The translations under genes and the position numbers were made by a program. A stretch of DNA of 64,000 nucleotides. Source: Beta vulgaris subsp. vulgaris (taxonomy: Eukaryota; Streptophyta; Magnoliopsida; Caryophyllales; Amaranthaceae). The DNA is taken from positions 26,831,072-26,895,071 of the forward strand of contig NC_079202.1 of the NCBI RefSeq assembly GCF_026745355.1, in the 5' to 3' direction. The notes under the pieces are model-generated. The model was not told the DNA's origin, made no database searches, and saw only the letters and a program-made list of their open reading frames with translations. Positions 34,225 through 45,873 of this stretch are shown one piece after another. The first letter of the stretch is position 1; each line of letters starts with the position of its first letter.

Positions 34225-36834
34225 TGTAATACTCCGTATTTTTAATACTAATTTCGTACTAATTAAGAAAATATAAAAGAATTAATAAAAAGGTATTTTA
34301 ATTTATTTACAAATTAATAGGAATAAATTATTGTTAGTATGAATTTGTTAGGAATTTTCGGAGTTTTAAAGAATAACCAATCTCACTTGACCTAGGGTTA
34401 CTACCTTTTGGAAGGGAGTATAAAAAGAAAAGGAGAGGAATTTCAGAAAACCCTAAACCCTTTTCCTCCCTCTCCTCAGCCGTCATTTCCCCTCTTGCTC
34501 TCTCAGAATTTCTCTCTCTCTCTCTCTCTCTCGGATTCTCTCTCTCTCCCTCTCATTTTCTCTTCTCTCTCTCGGGTTTCTCTCACTGCTTTTCTTCGTT
34601 GGCTTCGTGCGAAAAATTCCGACGAAGGCTGCGCGTGGTTTGGCTCGAAGTTTTTGTGCGGTTCGAGAGTTTGGTGCGAGCGACGAGGTGGTTCGAGCGG
34701 TGCGCAGGCGTCGAGGGTTGAAAGGTTGCGCGATTTCGTCGAAGGGGTCGAGTTGTGCGCGAGTTGTCGAGAGTTCTGTCCGGGAGTTTTGGTGCGAAGA
34801 GTGCTGTGGTTCGTGTGAGGCTCGCGAGTGTCGCGCAGTGTGGGCGACGTACGAGCAGCGACGAGGGTGTTAGTGAAGGGCTCGTGTGGTGCGAATTCTG
34901 TCAAGCACGAGGGTGCGAGTTCCGCCGGAATTCTTGTGCGAAAAGTGGGTCGAGTGCTGCGACAAGAGTCGTGGTGTTGAGGGTTTCGTGCGCGTGTGTG
35001 GTGTGGTCTTCGGTCGCCGGAATTCTTTCGCCGGCGATTTCTAGCGGTATAATTTTGTACTTAACTTAGTATGTCAGTTTATTAATTATTCTTATTTTAC
35101 TGTTTCGTAGTTAAGTAAGGTTTGTAATTTATAATTAATAATTAGAGTGTTTAGTAATTTATTAGATTGTTAACTAATTAAGTTATTGTTCTGTTTTAAG
35201 TATAAATTCTGGTTAGGTTTGTAATTGGAATAAGTTGGAAGTAGGAAAATTGTGTCTTATTATTAGTTACAGTTATTATTGTTTCATGAGTAATCTGTTC
35301 ATGAAATCTGACTTTGGACATGGAACTTACCTTTGGACATGGAACTTACCTTTTGGACATGGAACTTACTCTTGGACATATGACTTACTTTGGACATATG
35401 ACTTACCTTGGACATATGACTTGACTTTTGGACATAAGACAGGCTAGACTTATGACATTTTGGATTGGTAAATTAGTGGACTAATGTTACTAAATAACTC
35501 AGTTATTCACCAATTCTGACTTCTAAAAGACGTTAAATTCACTAGATTAGAATTATAACGAAAGTTCTAGAATAAGGTTTTAACTATTGCGTAATTCGAA
35601 TCGATAGATCGTTATGGTCTTAGTACGTAGTAGTTGTTAGTGTTATCAAGGACGTAACACTAAAAGCTTTGTTTTTAACGATTTAGGTCCCAATTTCATA
35701 AGCGGCTCGTTCTATTAAGTCAGCGAAAATTCTCCGCTACAAGGTACGTACGCGTACCAGTTTACTTTCAAAGCTTAGTATCATGTTTAGGTTGCAGTTC
35801 ATGTTATTGGAACCTAGTACCATGATAGGGAACATTTGATTGTGATTGTTTGGTTAGACGTTTATAACGTGAAATCAATATGATGCATTGAAATATGTTG
35901 CATTGAAATGCGAAGTTCTATCTTAGTGTAACATCAGCATTATTAATCTGATCTATAGAGTAACAAGGGTGTTACTAGGGATAAGATTGAGTTTGGTAAT
36001 TAAGAGAGTATGTAAATGACTCCTTAAAGTTATAAAAGAATGATTGATAATAAGAGAAGATTATGGCGATACTTGTAGTTGGATTCCCTACAAGTATAGA
36101 ACAATGGGGGGAGTGTGGGACTTGTCCTACACTCCTACGCAGGCCTACTGTGACGACAGTAGTGTCCTTATATTTTGATAACTCAAGTAGGCGGAAGGTT
36201 CCGTTCGATCTTGGGGTATGCATACTAAGGTGATGGGTGTGAGACGGAACAAAACCGTATTTGCATTTCATCTAATAGACCAAGTCGTCTATTAAGGATT
36301 CAGTAGCCCGTATGATTCTAGTAAGATGACGGTGCCCGTTCGATGCCAAATAATGAAAGAGTAAAGGATGTGAGATAACGTAGGTTCATATAACAGTTGT
36401 AATGTATGCTTCATTTATATTCATATGGTTTCCATGGTTCATTACGTACTCAGCATAGCTGACTCTGTGTGTTGTTATGTGTTTGTTGTCCTGTGATGAA
36501 CTATTGACACTTCAATGGGGAGCAGACTAGGTGAGCTGGTGCTGCTGCATGACATCAAGCATTTGGGGGCTAGACTGTAGTTTGAAGTTAACTGTTGGTT
36601 TGATCATTAATGAATTTTATAGAACATTGTTACATGGTTTGAGTTTGAATAAAGAGGGGTCATCTATGATTCCCGAGTTGTAATTACATTTTCTATTCCG
36701 CTGCAATTTGGTTTTGAGACAATGAATTTGAGTTACCGTATTTCTAATTATGCCTTGCGTTCCATCGCGGCGGTAACACTCCCAAAGTCGGTGCGACGTA
36801 GCATTAGACGTGTATGGATTTTGGGGGTGTTACA
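34225..36834 (+). repeat. 3' LTR of element 1
   Basis: Same start, end and internal features as 19449-22053. The two differ by few substitutions but by many one-base insertions or deletions. Followed by the target duplication CGTAA. Confidence 0.95.
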
Positions 36835-36839
36835 CGTAA

Positions 36840-37849
36840 TCAATAAACCTTTATAACTGAAAAATGATACATACTTAAATACATACCTGAACCAACTCCT
36901 TAATCAAGTCGAATATTGTAGTGTGGAATATTAGTTTTATTTGTTTGTCTCGTAGTAATATATTCATTCTTCCGGTGTTGTCTTTCAATAGTCACCATAA
37001 AAGATAAAATATATCCATGAAATAACTTAAGACTTTGAGTGGCAATTGTCAACTATACTCCCAATAACCCTACATATTTGTTTCTAAAAAACATTAAGAG
37101 ACAAAAGTTAATAATATCATTGTTATTTCATCAAAATAAAACATACTAAATAGATGTAATAAACAAAAGATTAAATCAAAAGTACGATTAAACTTACATT
37201 TTTTGTATTTAAATAGTGATAAATCTTCACTTTCATTGCATTTGAAATGTTCAGAACTTTTGCAATTGATAATGGACATGTTTTGATGAAATTCACCTTC
37301 TCTTTTACAAAACGATCATCCTTAAATCTAAGTGGAGAACATGATACTAAAATTATACGAAAGCAGCATTTTTAAATACAAAATTAATATTAATTTGTAA
37401 GAAATAAGAGAACTGTAAATAACACTACTTATTACCAATAAATCAACTGAGAAGCTTTCTTCGTTCGAGGTCGCACATAGATTGTAGAATAAATTGTAGA
37501 AGTAAAAAAAACTATTCAAATATAAAAGTTAGTATACATAAATCCATTAAAATAGTACAATATTTAGAAGGGTCATTAAATCTTTGAACAATGAACTAAC
37601 TAAATAAGAGATAAAACAAAATTAAATATTATATCATTATTTGGATTACCTTGGTAATTTTCGATAGATAGTAAAAATGCTAGATACGCATTGGTTCATC
37701 AATTATTTCTCTTTGTTGGATAAGTGCTTGTCTTAATTTCAGTTTAACTACAATACAACTACATATAAAAAATGAATAAAATAATATCAAAAGAGTTTCT
37801 AATTGGTTATCAAATTAAAGACAAATAATATATAAAATAATAAAAAGAT
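36840..37849. other. AT-rich stretch with no clear gene
   Basis: No convincing coding frame. Short minus-strand open frames near 37094-37519 have no recognisable domain, though they may be decayed exons downstream of the RPA-like fragment. Confidence 0.4.
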
Positions 37850-38130
37850 TATAGCACCTTTCATCCAATATTACTAGCTCTTGTGTACCATTGCTTGTTT
37901 TTTGATATATAATAATTCCAAGAACATCTATATTTTTTACAAAATTGTTATATAACTGTCATATATGAACTAAAACAACAATATAATACATATAAAAAAG
38001 AATATTTCAAACTTACCTACTAATCCATGCAAGTCATCTCTAGCTTCTTCAACGATTGAATTTATACTTGAAATTTTGATTTGAGATGACAAACCCATTG
38101 CAAATCGAATAGTATGTCTCATAGCTTAAA
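37850..38130 (-). pseudogene. Degenerate fragment resembling RPA 70-kDa subunit DNA-binding fold
   Basis: Two minus-strand exon-like pieces. 38125-38016 reads MGLSSQIKISSINSIVEEA and ends at a consensus donor TAG|GTAAGT. 37960-37855 follows a GACAG acceptor and reads KNIDVLGIIIYQKTSNGTQE then LVILDE. The 'DVLGI ... ELVILDE' pattern is like the OB-fold of replication protein A large-subunit-like genes, which are common and often transposon-associated in plants. The exons do not join in phase, so it is broken. The assignment is by motif only. Confidence 0.35.
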
Positions 38131-38332
38131 ATGATTGGGAAGTGTATGTAAAAAAATTGGTCATAAAATGTGATTATATACAATTTTTAGATCACATCTG
38201 AAATATATCTTAAAAATCTATCATATCTAGATAAATGATAAATGATAGCAATTTAGTATTGTAATAAACAAAACTAAGATTTGGAAATATTAATAGAAGA
38301 TATGTCGAAAAACAGTAGGGTATGAATAGCCC

Positions 38333-38952
38333 GAAACAGACGCAAAAAATTGGACTTCAACGAATTCAGCTTATAAGCTCACAAACCCCTTAGAAATGGT
38401 AAACTAAACATGTCAGTCTTTGTAATCGCTCAATTTTGATGTTCTAGCTATGATTTAGCCCCAAATTACGATTTTGTGCCAAGATGAGCACGAAACAGAC
38501 GCAAAAAATATGACTTTAACAAATTAAGCTTCTGAACTCACGTACCTCTTAGAAATGGTAAAAAAAACATGTCAGTCTTTGGAATCGCTCAATTCTGATG
38601 TTCGAGCTAGGATTTAGACCCAAATTACGATTTTGGGCCAAGATGAGCACGAAACAGACGCGAAAAATCGGACTTCAACGAATTCAGCTTATAAGCTCAC
38701 GAACCCCTTAGAAATGGTTAACTAAACATGTCAGTCTTTGGAATCACTCAATTCTGATATTTGAGCTACGATTTTGGACCAAATTACGATTTTGGGACAA
38801 GATGCGCACGAAACAGACGCAAAAAATCGGACTTTAACGGATTCAGCTTATGAGCTCCCGAACCCCTTAGAAATGGTAAAAAAAACATGTCAAGCTTTTG
38901 AATTGCTCAATTTTGATGTTTGAGCTAGGATTTAGCCCCAAATTACGATTTT
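38333..38952. repeat. 159-bp tandem array, 3.9 copies
   Basis: Copies begin GAAACAGACGC at 38333, 38492, 38651 and 38810, a constant spacing of exactly 159 bp. They share internal blocks such as CCTTAGAAATGGTAA, AACATGTCAGTCTTT and CAAATTACGATTTT. Copies differ by substitutions and almost no indels. There is no open frame through it. Confidence 0.93.
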
Positions 38953-39109
38953 CCATCATTAAATTTAAATAAACAAAAAAACGACCATCCCCTAAAAAAG
39001 CTAAAAAAATGACCAAGTAATTGAAAAAAAAAACCAATAACATAACTAAATTGCAAAACATTTAAAACTTATTACAATTGTTTGTGCCAAAAGCCAAAAT
39101 TCATATAAA

Positions 39110-39604
39110 TTAATTAAGAACTCGATGCGTAGTCATCACTTCTATATAATTTAGCAATACTTTATTTCTAAGTCGGAGAACATCCCCTTCATTCAAGTCG
39201 ACATCTTCAAAGTAATCAGTGCAAACTTCATAAGCTCTTGGCAGAGTGCATTGAATGTCATATAAAATCATATTACAATAATCAATATATGACCGATAAC
39301 CATCTATAGTGGTATAAATGTCTTCCACATAAGCTCATACATCATTAATTTTATTAATATGATATGTAAACATATTAGATACATCATAGAAATAAAGATG
39401 ACCTCCATGAAAAAGGGTTAATACCATATCATTAACATCAAGGAAATTTGAATTTTCCATCTTAAGGGGCCATGCGTATTTCATTAAAGCTTTACCTTTG
39501 TGGTTTTGTGAGGGAGATAACTTTGCCACAAAAAAATACAAAATGTTTAAATTGATATTTTCATATGAGGCATGATAACTATTTTGTAATTGATACGTGG
39601 ACAA
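39110..39604 (-). pseudogene. Uncharacterised gene fragment, paralogue of 58950-59350
   Basis: Two minus-strand frames: 39604-39335 (WPLKMENSNFLDVNDMVLTL, FHGGHLYFYDVSNMF) and 39328-39110 (GYRSYIDYCNMILYDIQCTL, RAYEVCTDYFEDVDLNEGD). Only a stop and a few bases separate them. Both parts have counterparts in the fragment at 58950-59350 (EHSNFFDHECMILTIFRSGH, then IDIEYMALHFLHSKPHRAHF), so this is a real protein family with at least two decayed members here. I do not recognise the family. Average composition, no membrane segment. Confidence 0.45.
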
Positions 39605-39684
39605 TATTGTATCTTTTTATAAAAAAACAAATTTGAAAATGTTGATCATATTAGAGATATTTATAGAGTACTAAATAAATAATA

Positions 39685-39942
39685 CTACCTCCGTTTCTTT
39701 TTAATTATTACACTTACACTTTTCACGCATGCCGATACACTACTTTGAGCCTTTATATCTCTAATTTTGTATTTGTAAAAATATAAAAACTACATATTAA
39801 TAAAATACATACTAATACGAATCTAACAAGATCCCACATGACTATGTTTTTATTCACGTATAAATCACAAACGAGGGTCAAAGTGCAATTTGTGAATAGT
39901 GTAAAATGTCAAAGTGTAACAATTAAAAAGAAACGGAGGTAG
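39685..39942. mobile_element. Stowaway-like MITE (258 bp)
   Basis: CTACCTCCGTTTCTTTTTAA at the left is inverted at the right (AAAAAGAAACGGAGGTAG), flanked by TA (39683-39684, 39943-39944). Confidence 0.9.
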
Positions 39943-40322
39943 TATTATGCAATCGTCAATAAAAGGGTATTACTTTTAGTTAGTAACATAAATAAAGAAA
40001 TAATTGATTTACTAAAATCAACCATTGTGGACCTATTAAGGTACAATTTCATAAATCGATTTAAGTACTATTTTCCTTTGAAAAACTAATCACTTTAATT
40101 AAGTGGACCTATTAGAACTCTTTTTCTTCATCAATGTACTCATATATGATATTGTATGACAATTATGATTTTCAAAATCAACCATCATTATACATAAATT
40201 ATTTTCAAAAAGGCGTTTTTTTAAAACATGTGCTAACAATAAGATTAAAGAACATAATAAAGGAACACTTTTTATGTCGATTCCATTTTAATTTATTCAA
40301 ATGGTCAAATCCTTAAATAATA

Positions 40323-40579
40323 CTACCTCTGTTTTTATTTAGTTGCAACGTTTTGACTTTCACGCTTGCCAATGTACAATTTCAAATCGTTTTATCTCTA
40401 ATTGTATGTAAGTAAAAATTATAAAAATTTGATATTATGAAAGCTTACATCGAAACGAATCAAACAAGACCCCACATGACTATATTTTGTTTAACATATA
40501 AATCAATAAATGTGGTCAAATAAGAGAACATGAATAGCGCAATTTGTCAAACGTTGCAGCTAAAAGAGAACGGAGGTAG
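40323..40579. mobile_element. Stowaway-like MITE (257 bp)
   Basis: Left end CTACCTCTGTTTTTATTTAG, right end CTAAAAGAGAACGGAGGTAG, flanked by TA (40321-40322, 40580-40581). Related to the MITE at 39685 and in the same orientation. Confidence 0.88.
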
Positions 40580-40787
40580 TATTACTATACACTTAGTTTT
40601 AATCATGAAATTAACATCAATCATTTATATTTATTATACCGAATTTTTTGAAAATTGCACATATTATTCAAAGAAACCAAAAAGTAAAATACAAATAAAT
40701 AACCATACTAACTTAATCTTCAACATTAAAATTTATTGAAATACAAAATTCTTGCAAAAATAAATTACTAATAAATTAATTCACTCT

Positions 40788-41659
40788 CTACTGCATGAAT
40801 TGCAAAAAGAAATTAACTTCTCGATCACAATGACAAGCTTCACATTTCAAGAAATCATGATCGACATTAGGGGATTTGTAGTCAATAACCTCCATGTTCT
40901 TCAATATCATTGTATGTTGTTCATAAATATCACATGTTATGATTGATTTTGAGCCCAAAATGACAGTGTTCTTAACCCATATAGTTCTAATGACATCTCT
41001 AAATATTTTCCTACATTGTAAAAGTCCTTCTTGACCAAAATCAATCAAAATGTTGACCATCATTTTGAACCCCTTCTCTTTGCAATCTTTATCTTCACTG
41101 CATAGATATAGGTTGTCCGATACATAAGTTGCACACATGTATCCTTCGGAGCATACCTGCTCCAACATCTTGACTTCATTATCAAATTCATTTTTTTGTA
41201 AAAATGGTAACCTACAAGTTTCATGCACAACGAAATTGACGAACAACTATTGAATATAATGATTTTATTACATTTATAACCAATATTTTCAAATAAAAAA
41301 TTTAGTAACATTACCAAGCCAAAGCGAGAAAGAGCTTGAGGATTGTTATATTCTGAACACTTGGTAAAAAAAAATTGAATTATGACAATCACGCCATGCT
41401 CGATGGATTATGCCCTCAATTGATACATTTTGTATGATCATCTTATCATAAATAATATCATTCAATGTTTTGCAATTGCGGAAACAAAGTTAGAAAAATA
41501 AATTGAGAGTTATGTATAATTCATTTGCGATTTATGTAAAATTAATCTTGGATTTGGATGTCCTAACCTCGATTTTAAACGAAGTAGATCTTGTGGACTA
41601 TCAACCGCCAAACGTCAAATAATCTCGAAAACTATTTCAATTGGAAGAATTATCAACAT
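40788..41659 (-). pseudogene. F-box protein pseudogene (At2g35280-like type)
   Basis: On the minus strand an F-box-like start MLIILPIEIVFEII at 41659 is followed by a stop and then LAVDSPQDLLRLKSR. After a gap, KCSEYNNPQALSRFG (41360-41300) matches the 'KC-E-NPEALYR-G' repeat-like segment of these plant F-box proteins. The frame 41246-40788 continues with CRKIFRDVIRTIWV and ends in a Cys-rich tail, DFLKCEACHCDREVNFFLQF. F-box proteins are substrate receptors of SCF ubiquitin ligases. Premature stops and at least two frame changes mark it as a pseudogene. The family name is from memory of its pattern. Confidence 0.55.
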
Positions 41660-41947
41660 TTATGGCCTTCTTGTTGATGGTAGCTTCATTGTTTTTTAAC
41701 TTAAGATTTAGTTTATGTTACTCGATAAAAACTGTTTTCTAAACAGTTCACTTATATAAATTTCAAAACCTCTTTAAAATACCTATATATTTTGTTCGAA
41801 ATATAGGTAGTCAATTTCGTACCTTTCCTAAAAAATTTAATTCGGATTTCCTAGGTTATAATTGTAGGATTTCATACTCTAATTTTGTGGGGAAAAAAAC
41901 ATGGCAATCATATTAATGATATAAATTAGTTAAGATAAACAATATTT

Positions 41948-44347
41948 TGTAATACTGCGTATTTTTGGGAGTTATTCTTTTATATATAAGAAAATATAAA
42001 GAATATGATCAATATTATTTTTAATGTTATTTAAAATATATATATAGTTTGGATAAGCCTACAGTTATAACTTAAATATACAACCTACCTTTTATACCTA
42101 ATTATATTAAGGTTTTGTTATATTTTATTTTCAAAAGAAATAAAATAAGAAATAGGAATTTGATTTGGGAACAAATCCTATTAAACCTAGGTTTACCATC
42201 CTATAAATAGGAGAGTAGAATAAAAAAACTAAAAGAAATCGTAACTCTCTTAAGCCGTTTTCCTTCCTCCTCCCTCAAAATTTTCTCTCTCCTCTTTTCT
42301 TCTCCCTCGTCACTCTTCTCCTCCCCTCCCTTGAGTTTCGATGCCTTCGAGTGTTGTGTGTGTGTGTGCAATTTGATATGTGTGTGGCGTGTGCAAGGGT
42401 CGAGTGTGGTGCAAAATCGCGCAGTGCATGTCGAGAGATTTGTGTTGCTGTGTGTGCGAACGCTCGAAGTCAAGCGTCGTGCTTCATGTGCGAGGTGCGA
42501 CGCGAGTGCTAGGCATCGTTGTGTGCGGCGGTGTGCGCGACGAGGTGTGCAAGTGTGTCGAGGCTCGAGGGGCTGTGCGAGTGTGTCGAGGCTCGAGCGG
42601 TTGTGCGTGGTGTTGCGACGCGTGTAGCTGCCGCAATTCCGTCGTCGGCGAGTATGCCAGTATAAAAGAAAATATAATATAAATTTCTCTTTTCCTACTT
42701 AATTTAATTCTATAATCAAATTTTCTAATTGTGGTGTAATTTAATTAAGTTGTAATTTGATTTCGTTGTAATTTGATTTAGTTGAAATTTGATTATGTTG
42801 TAATTTGATTAAGGTTGTAATTATAAGTAACTTATAAAATAAGTAAAGGAAATCAGATTTATAATTATTGTCGTAGTTCTTATGATAATTTTATTATTCA
42901 AATCTGATTTTTTCATAAGACTTGTACATATTGGGTTATGTTTTGGTTATAATGAATAAGTATAATATAAGCTAACTGAAATCATATTTGTAACCATATT
43001 ATTAGTAGTTCGCAAAGAGCTTTCAAAAAAGATTATGAAAACGAAGTTAAACAACAAGATTAGTTATTTTTATATTTCGAAACACTAAATTTCACATAGT
43101 TAGTTAAGCTGATTTTTATTTTATTATTCGATTAGGTCCCATTTTCATAAGCGGAGCGTTTAAATAGTCAGCAAAGATTCGTCGTTACAAGGTACGTACG
43201 CGTACTAGTTCAGTTGGATATGTTAGTATCATGTTAGGTTATGAATTCTTTCATTGAAACCTAGAATCATGATAGGGAACACTTGTATGATTGTGATTGA
43301 TGAGATTGTTTGGTAGCATGAAATCGATTGGAAATCTATATGTATTTTCTGGTTGTATGACTTATTAATTCGATTGCATTATTAATGAAATGCGTAATTC
43401 TATCGTATCACAAGCATGAAATGTATTGGATTGGAATCATTTGATTTATTGTGTAGCAAGGATGTCACAAGAACTAAAGAATTGAGCAATGTATCTAAGA
43501 AAGAACATTGAATGATTACATGTTTAATGTTATATAAATGGATAACACTAAGAAAGGATATTTGGTGATAAACTTGTAGTCGAAATCCCTACAAGTAATG
43601 AACAATGAGGGGAGCTTGTGACTTGTTCTACACTCCTACGCAGGCTACTGTGACGACAGTAGTGTTCTTATAAATTTTGATAACTAAAGTAGGCGGGAGG
43701 TTCTGTACGATCTTGGGGTACGCATACTAAGGTGATGGATGTGGGACGGAAGGAAACCGTATTTACATTCCATCTAATAAACCAAGTTGTCTATTAAGGA
43801 TTAAGTAGCACGTACGATTCTAGTGAGACGACGGTGCCCGTTCGCTGCCAACTAAATTATAAAGGTAATAAATGTAATACTCTTGTAGTATCATATATGA
43901 ATGTTTCATATTGTTTTGACTATGCTTAGTATATTATTTCACTGTTTTAGTACGTACTCAATATAGCTGATTGTTTGTTATTTGTGTTTGTTTGTTGACC
44001 TCTGATGAACCATTGATGATTCAATGGGGAGCAAAGTAGGTATGTTGGTGATGCTGCATGAGAAAGGGCATGCGGGGGATATTCTATAGTTTATAAACTT
44101 TTAAAGGTTTTGGTTGAACTTATAGAACTATTATAATATACTTAGTTTGTGATTTGAATAAAAAAGGGACAATGATGATTCGCGAGTTGTATTTAACATT
44201 TTATTTCCTCTGCAATTTAATTTTCATAATAATGTTTTAAGTTAATGTTTTCATTTCGATAAGCCTTGCGTTTCACCGCGGCGGTAACACTCTCAATAAA
44301 GTCGATGCGATGTAGTTTAGACGTGTATGGATTTTGGTGGTATTAAA
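41948..44347 (+). repeat. 5' LTR of element 2
   Basis: Starts TGTAATACTGCG. Its end is mutated (GGTGGTATTAAA for GGGGGTGTTACA). TATA box TATAAATA at 42202-42209. Candidate donor AAG|GTACGT at 43192, hairpin at 43644-43661. It is about 200 bp shorter than the 3' LTR, largely in the GC-rich leader. Confidence 0.9.
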
Positions 44348-44351
44348 AAAC

Positions 44352-44365
44352 TGGTTGTCGGAGCC
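44352..44365 (+). other. Degenerate primer-binding site of element 2
   Basis: TGGTTGTCGGAGCC stands where element 1 has TGGATTCAGAGCC. It still resembles the iMet complement. Confidence 0.65.
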
Positions 44366-44867
44366 ATAAGTTCCTATTTTCAAAGATGTTTTAAAAGAAT
44401 TTTTAAAATGGCTAGTATTGGATAGGAGCATATAGCTTACTTTTACGTGCATTAAATCATATAAATGATTTAATTTGTAATCTCTTTTCTGGCCTTGCAA
44501 TTGTAATCATATGAAATTTTGTGTTGTTTCGTTGATGAATTGGTGAAAGGTTCTTGAAATCTTCGAAGCATCAATAGATTAGGAGGATGTACAAGGATAG
44601 GTACATATATAGTAGTTAGGAGCACTAAGTTAACTCCAAATTGGTATAAAAGATGTTTCAAAAAAAAGGATGTTGAATTAAAACCTTATTTTGAATATTT
44701 TAGGACAAAATCATTTAATTGTGGAAGTTATTTTGAACGTGCTCAAGGAGTTCTAAAGTTTAATTTAAAATAATCTTTTTATCTCTTATAATGTATATAC
44801 ATAATCTATGTTTTAAAACCTTTAATTCACCAAAAACTTATACTATTTCCTTTCTTTAATTTCTCGG

Positions 44868-45765
44868 ATGGTTTACGAAATAGGTCCTAAGGAATACTTG
44901 ATGAAACACCGAATATCGGAAGATTGGGAAATTAGGGCCTATAAAATGAAAGCTTTTATGGACTATGGGATCACGCAGGGAGATACGAGGCTAAGGACTG
45001 AACTGGAGAAGATACTTTTTATGCTTCGTTATGTCCCTAACATAGTTACCTACCGTTTCGTACATTGTAGATATGGGAATTTGTGGTCCGAAGAGGGAAA
45101 CTTTAACATGGAGAAACATACCTACTAGAACCAGTACCTTCCTACTGTAGAGTCTTTCATTACCGACCTCAAATACTATGAAAATGAGTGGAAAATCCGT
45201 GAGAAAAGAGGTTGTGAACCTTTTACCTCATCACCTTCAGTTCGTAGAACCTATCATGTGGGGGAAAGCTCGGGAGCTAGGACTGTAGATGGGAATTTTC
45301 ATAACCTAGGAGTTAAGCCTAAGCCACAAACGCCACCTAGAGTTATAAAAAGAGCTGGGTACCAAGCATTTGAGGATGAGTTTATACCTGAGGACTACCA
45401 CGTAGCGTCAAACCTTAGGATTGTTATCTACATTTCCGATGATGAAGGGAATAATAGGACCTTTATCGTAGTGATTGAAGACAAGTTGCACTTGTACTGA
45501 ACGTAGGAAATGAGGAAGAGGGAGATCCTAATGAAGATGAGCCTGCTGAAGGGGATCCGATTAAGGAAGAGCTTGTAGAGGAAGAAGAGCGCGTAGAAGA
45601 AGAAGAGGACCCTATAGAAGAAGAGGAAGAACCCCTGGAGGAAGAGGAACCTATAGAGGATGAAGAGCTTGTTGAGGACGAAGCTGACATGAAAGAGGGA
45701 ATAGAAAATTCCGAGTCAAATGATGAAGCTCACTGTTATAGTCCCTACTTTCCTCTGGAAATATA
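44868..45765 (+). pseudogene. Accessory ORF upstream of gag, element 2
   Basis: Starts MVYEIGPKEYLMKHRISEDW and continues FMLRYVPNIVTYRFVHCRYG. One in-frame TAG (45126-45128) interrupts it where element 1 reads on past KHTY. Then come DLKYYENEWKIREKRG, the conserved YQAFEDEFIPEDYH and YISDDEGNNRTFIVV. A frameshift near 45480 is needed to enter a long Glu-rich tail that ends at the stop about 45765. The N-terminal and central blocks match the element 1 protein well while the acidic tail differs in sequence but not in character, so composition rather than sequence is kept there. Confidence 0.65.
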
Positions 45766-45873
45766 ACTAGGATTAGAGTATTATTTTATTTTTCTTTTAT
45801 TTCTTTATTTCAATTTTAATAAGGCTTGCATGCCAAGTAGTAAGTTAGCATTGTCTATTCCTTTATTTGTTTA

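Larger units (their letters stand above)
19449..36834 (+). mobile_element. Element 1: Tekay/Del-like chromovirus LTR retrotransposon
   Basis: Complete structure: 2605-bp and 2610-bp LTRs, 5-bp target duplication CGTAA (19444-19448, 36835-36839), an iMet-type primer site, an accessory ORF, gag, protease, RT, RNase H, integrase with chromodomain, and a polypurine tract. The core is about 11.8 kb once the inserted CACTA element (23759-29363) is subtracted. Long LTRs plus a C-terminal chromodomain fit the Tekay/Del chromovirus clade. The LTRs are highly similar, implying a young insertion. The coding region carries several single-base frameshifts but almost no substitution-type stops, so part of the damage may be sequencing or assembly error. 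Confidence 0.93.

Noticed and set aside
38333..38952. CRISPR-like array
   Set aside because: The 159-bp units are contiguous without unique spacers, and this is a plant nuclear sequence.
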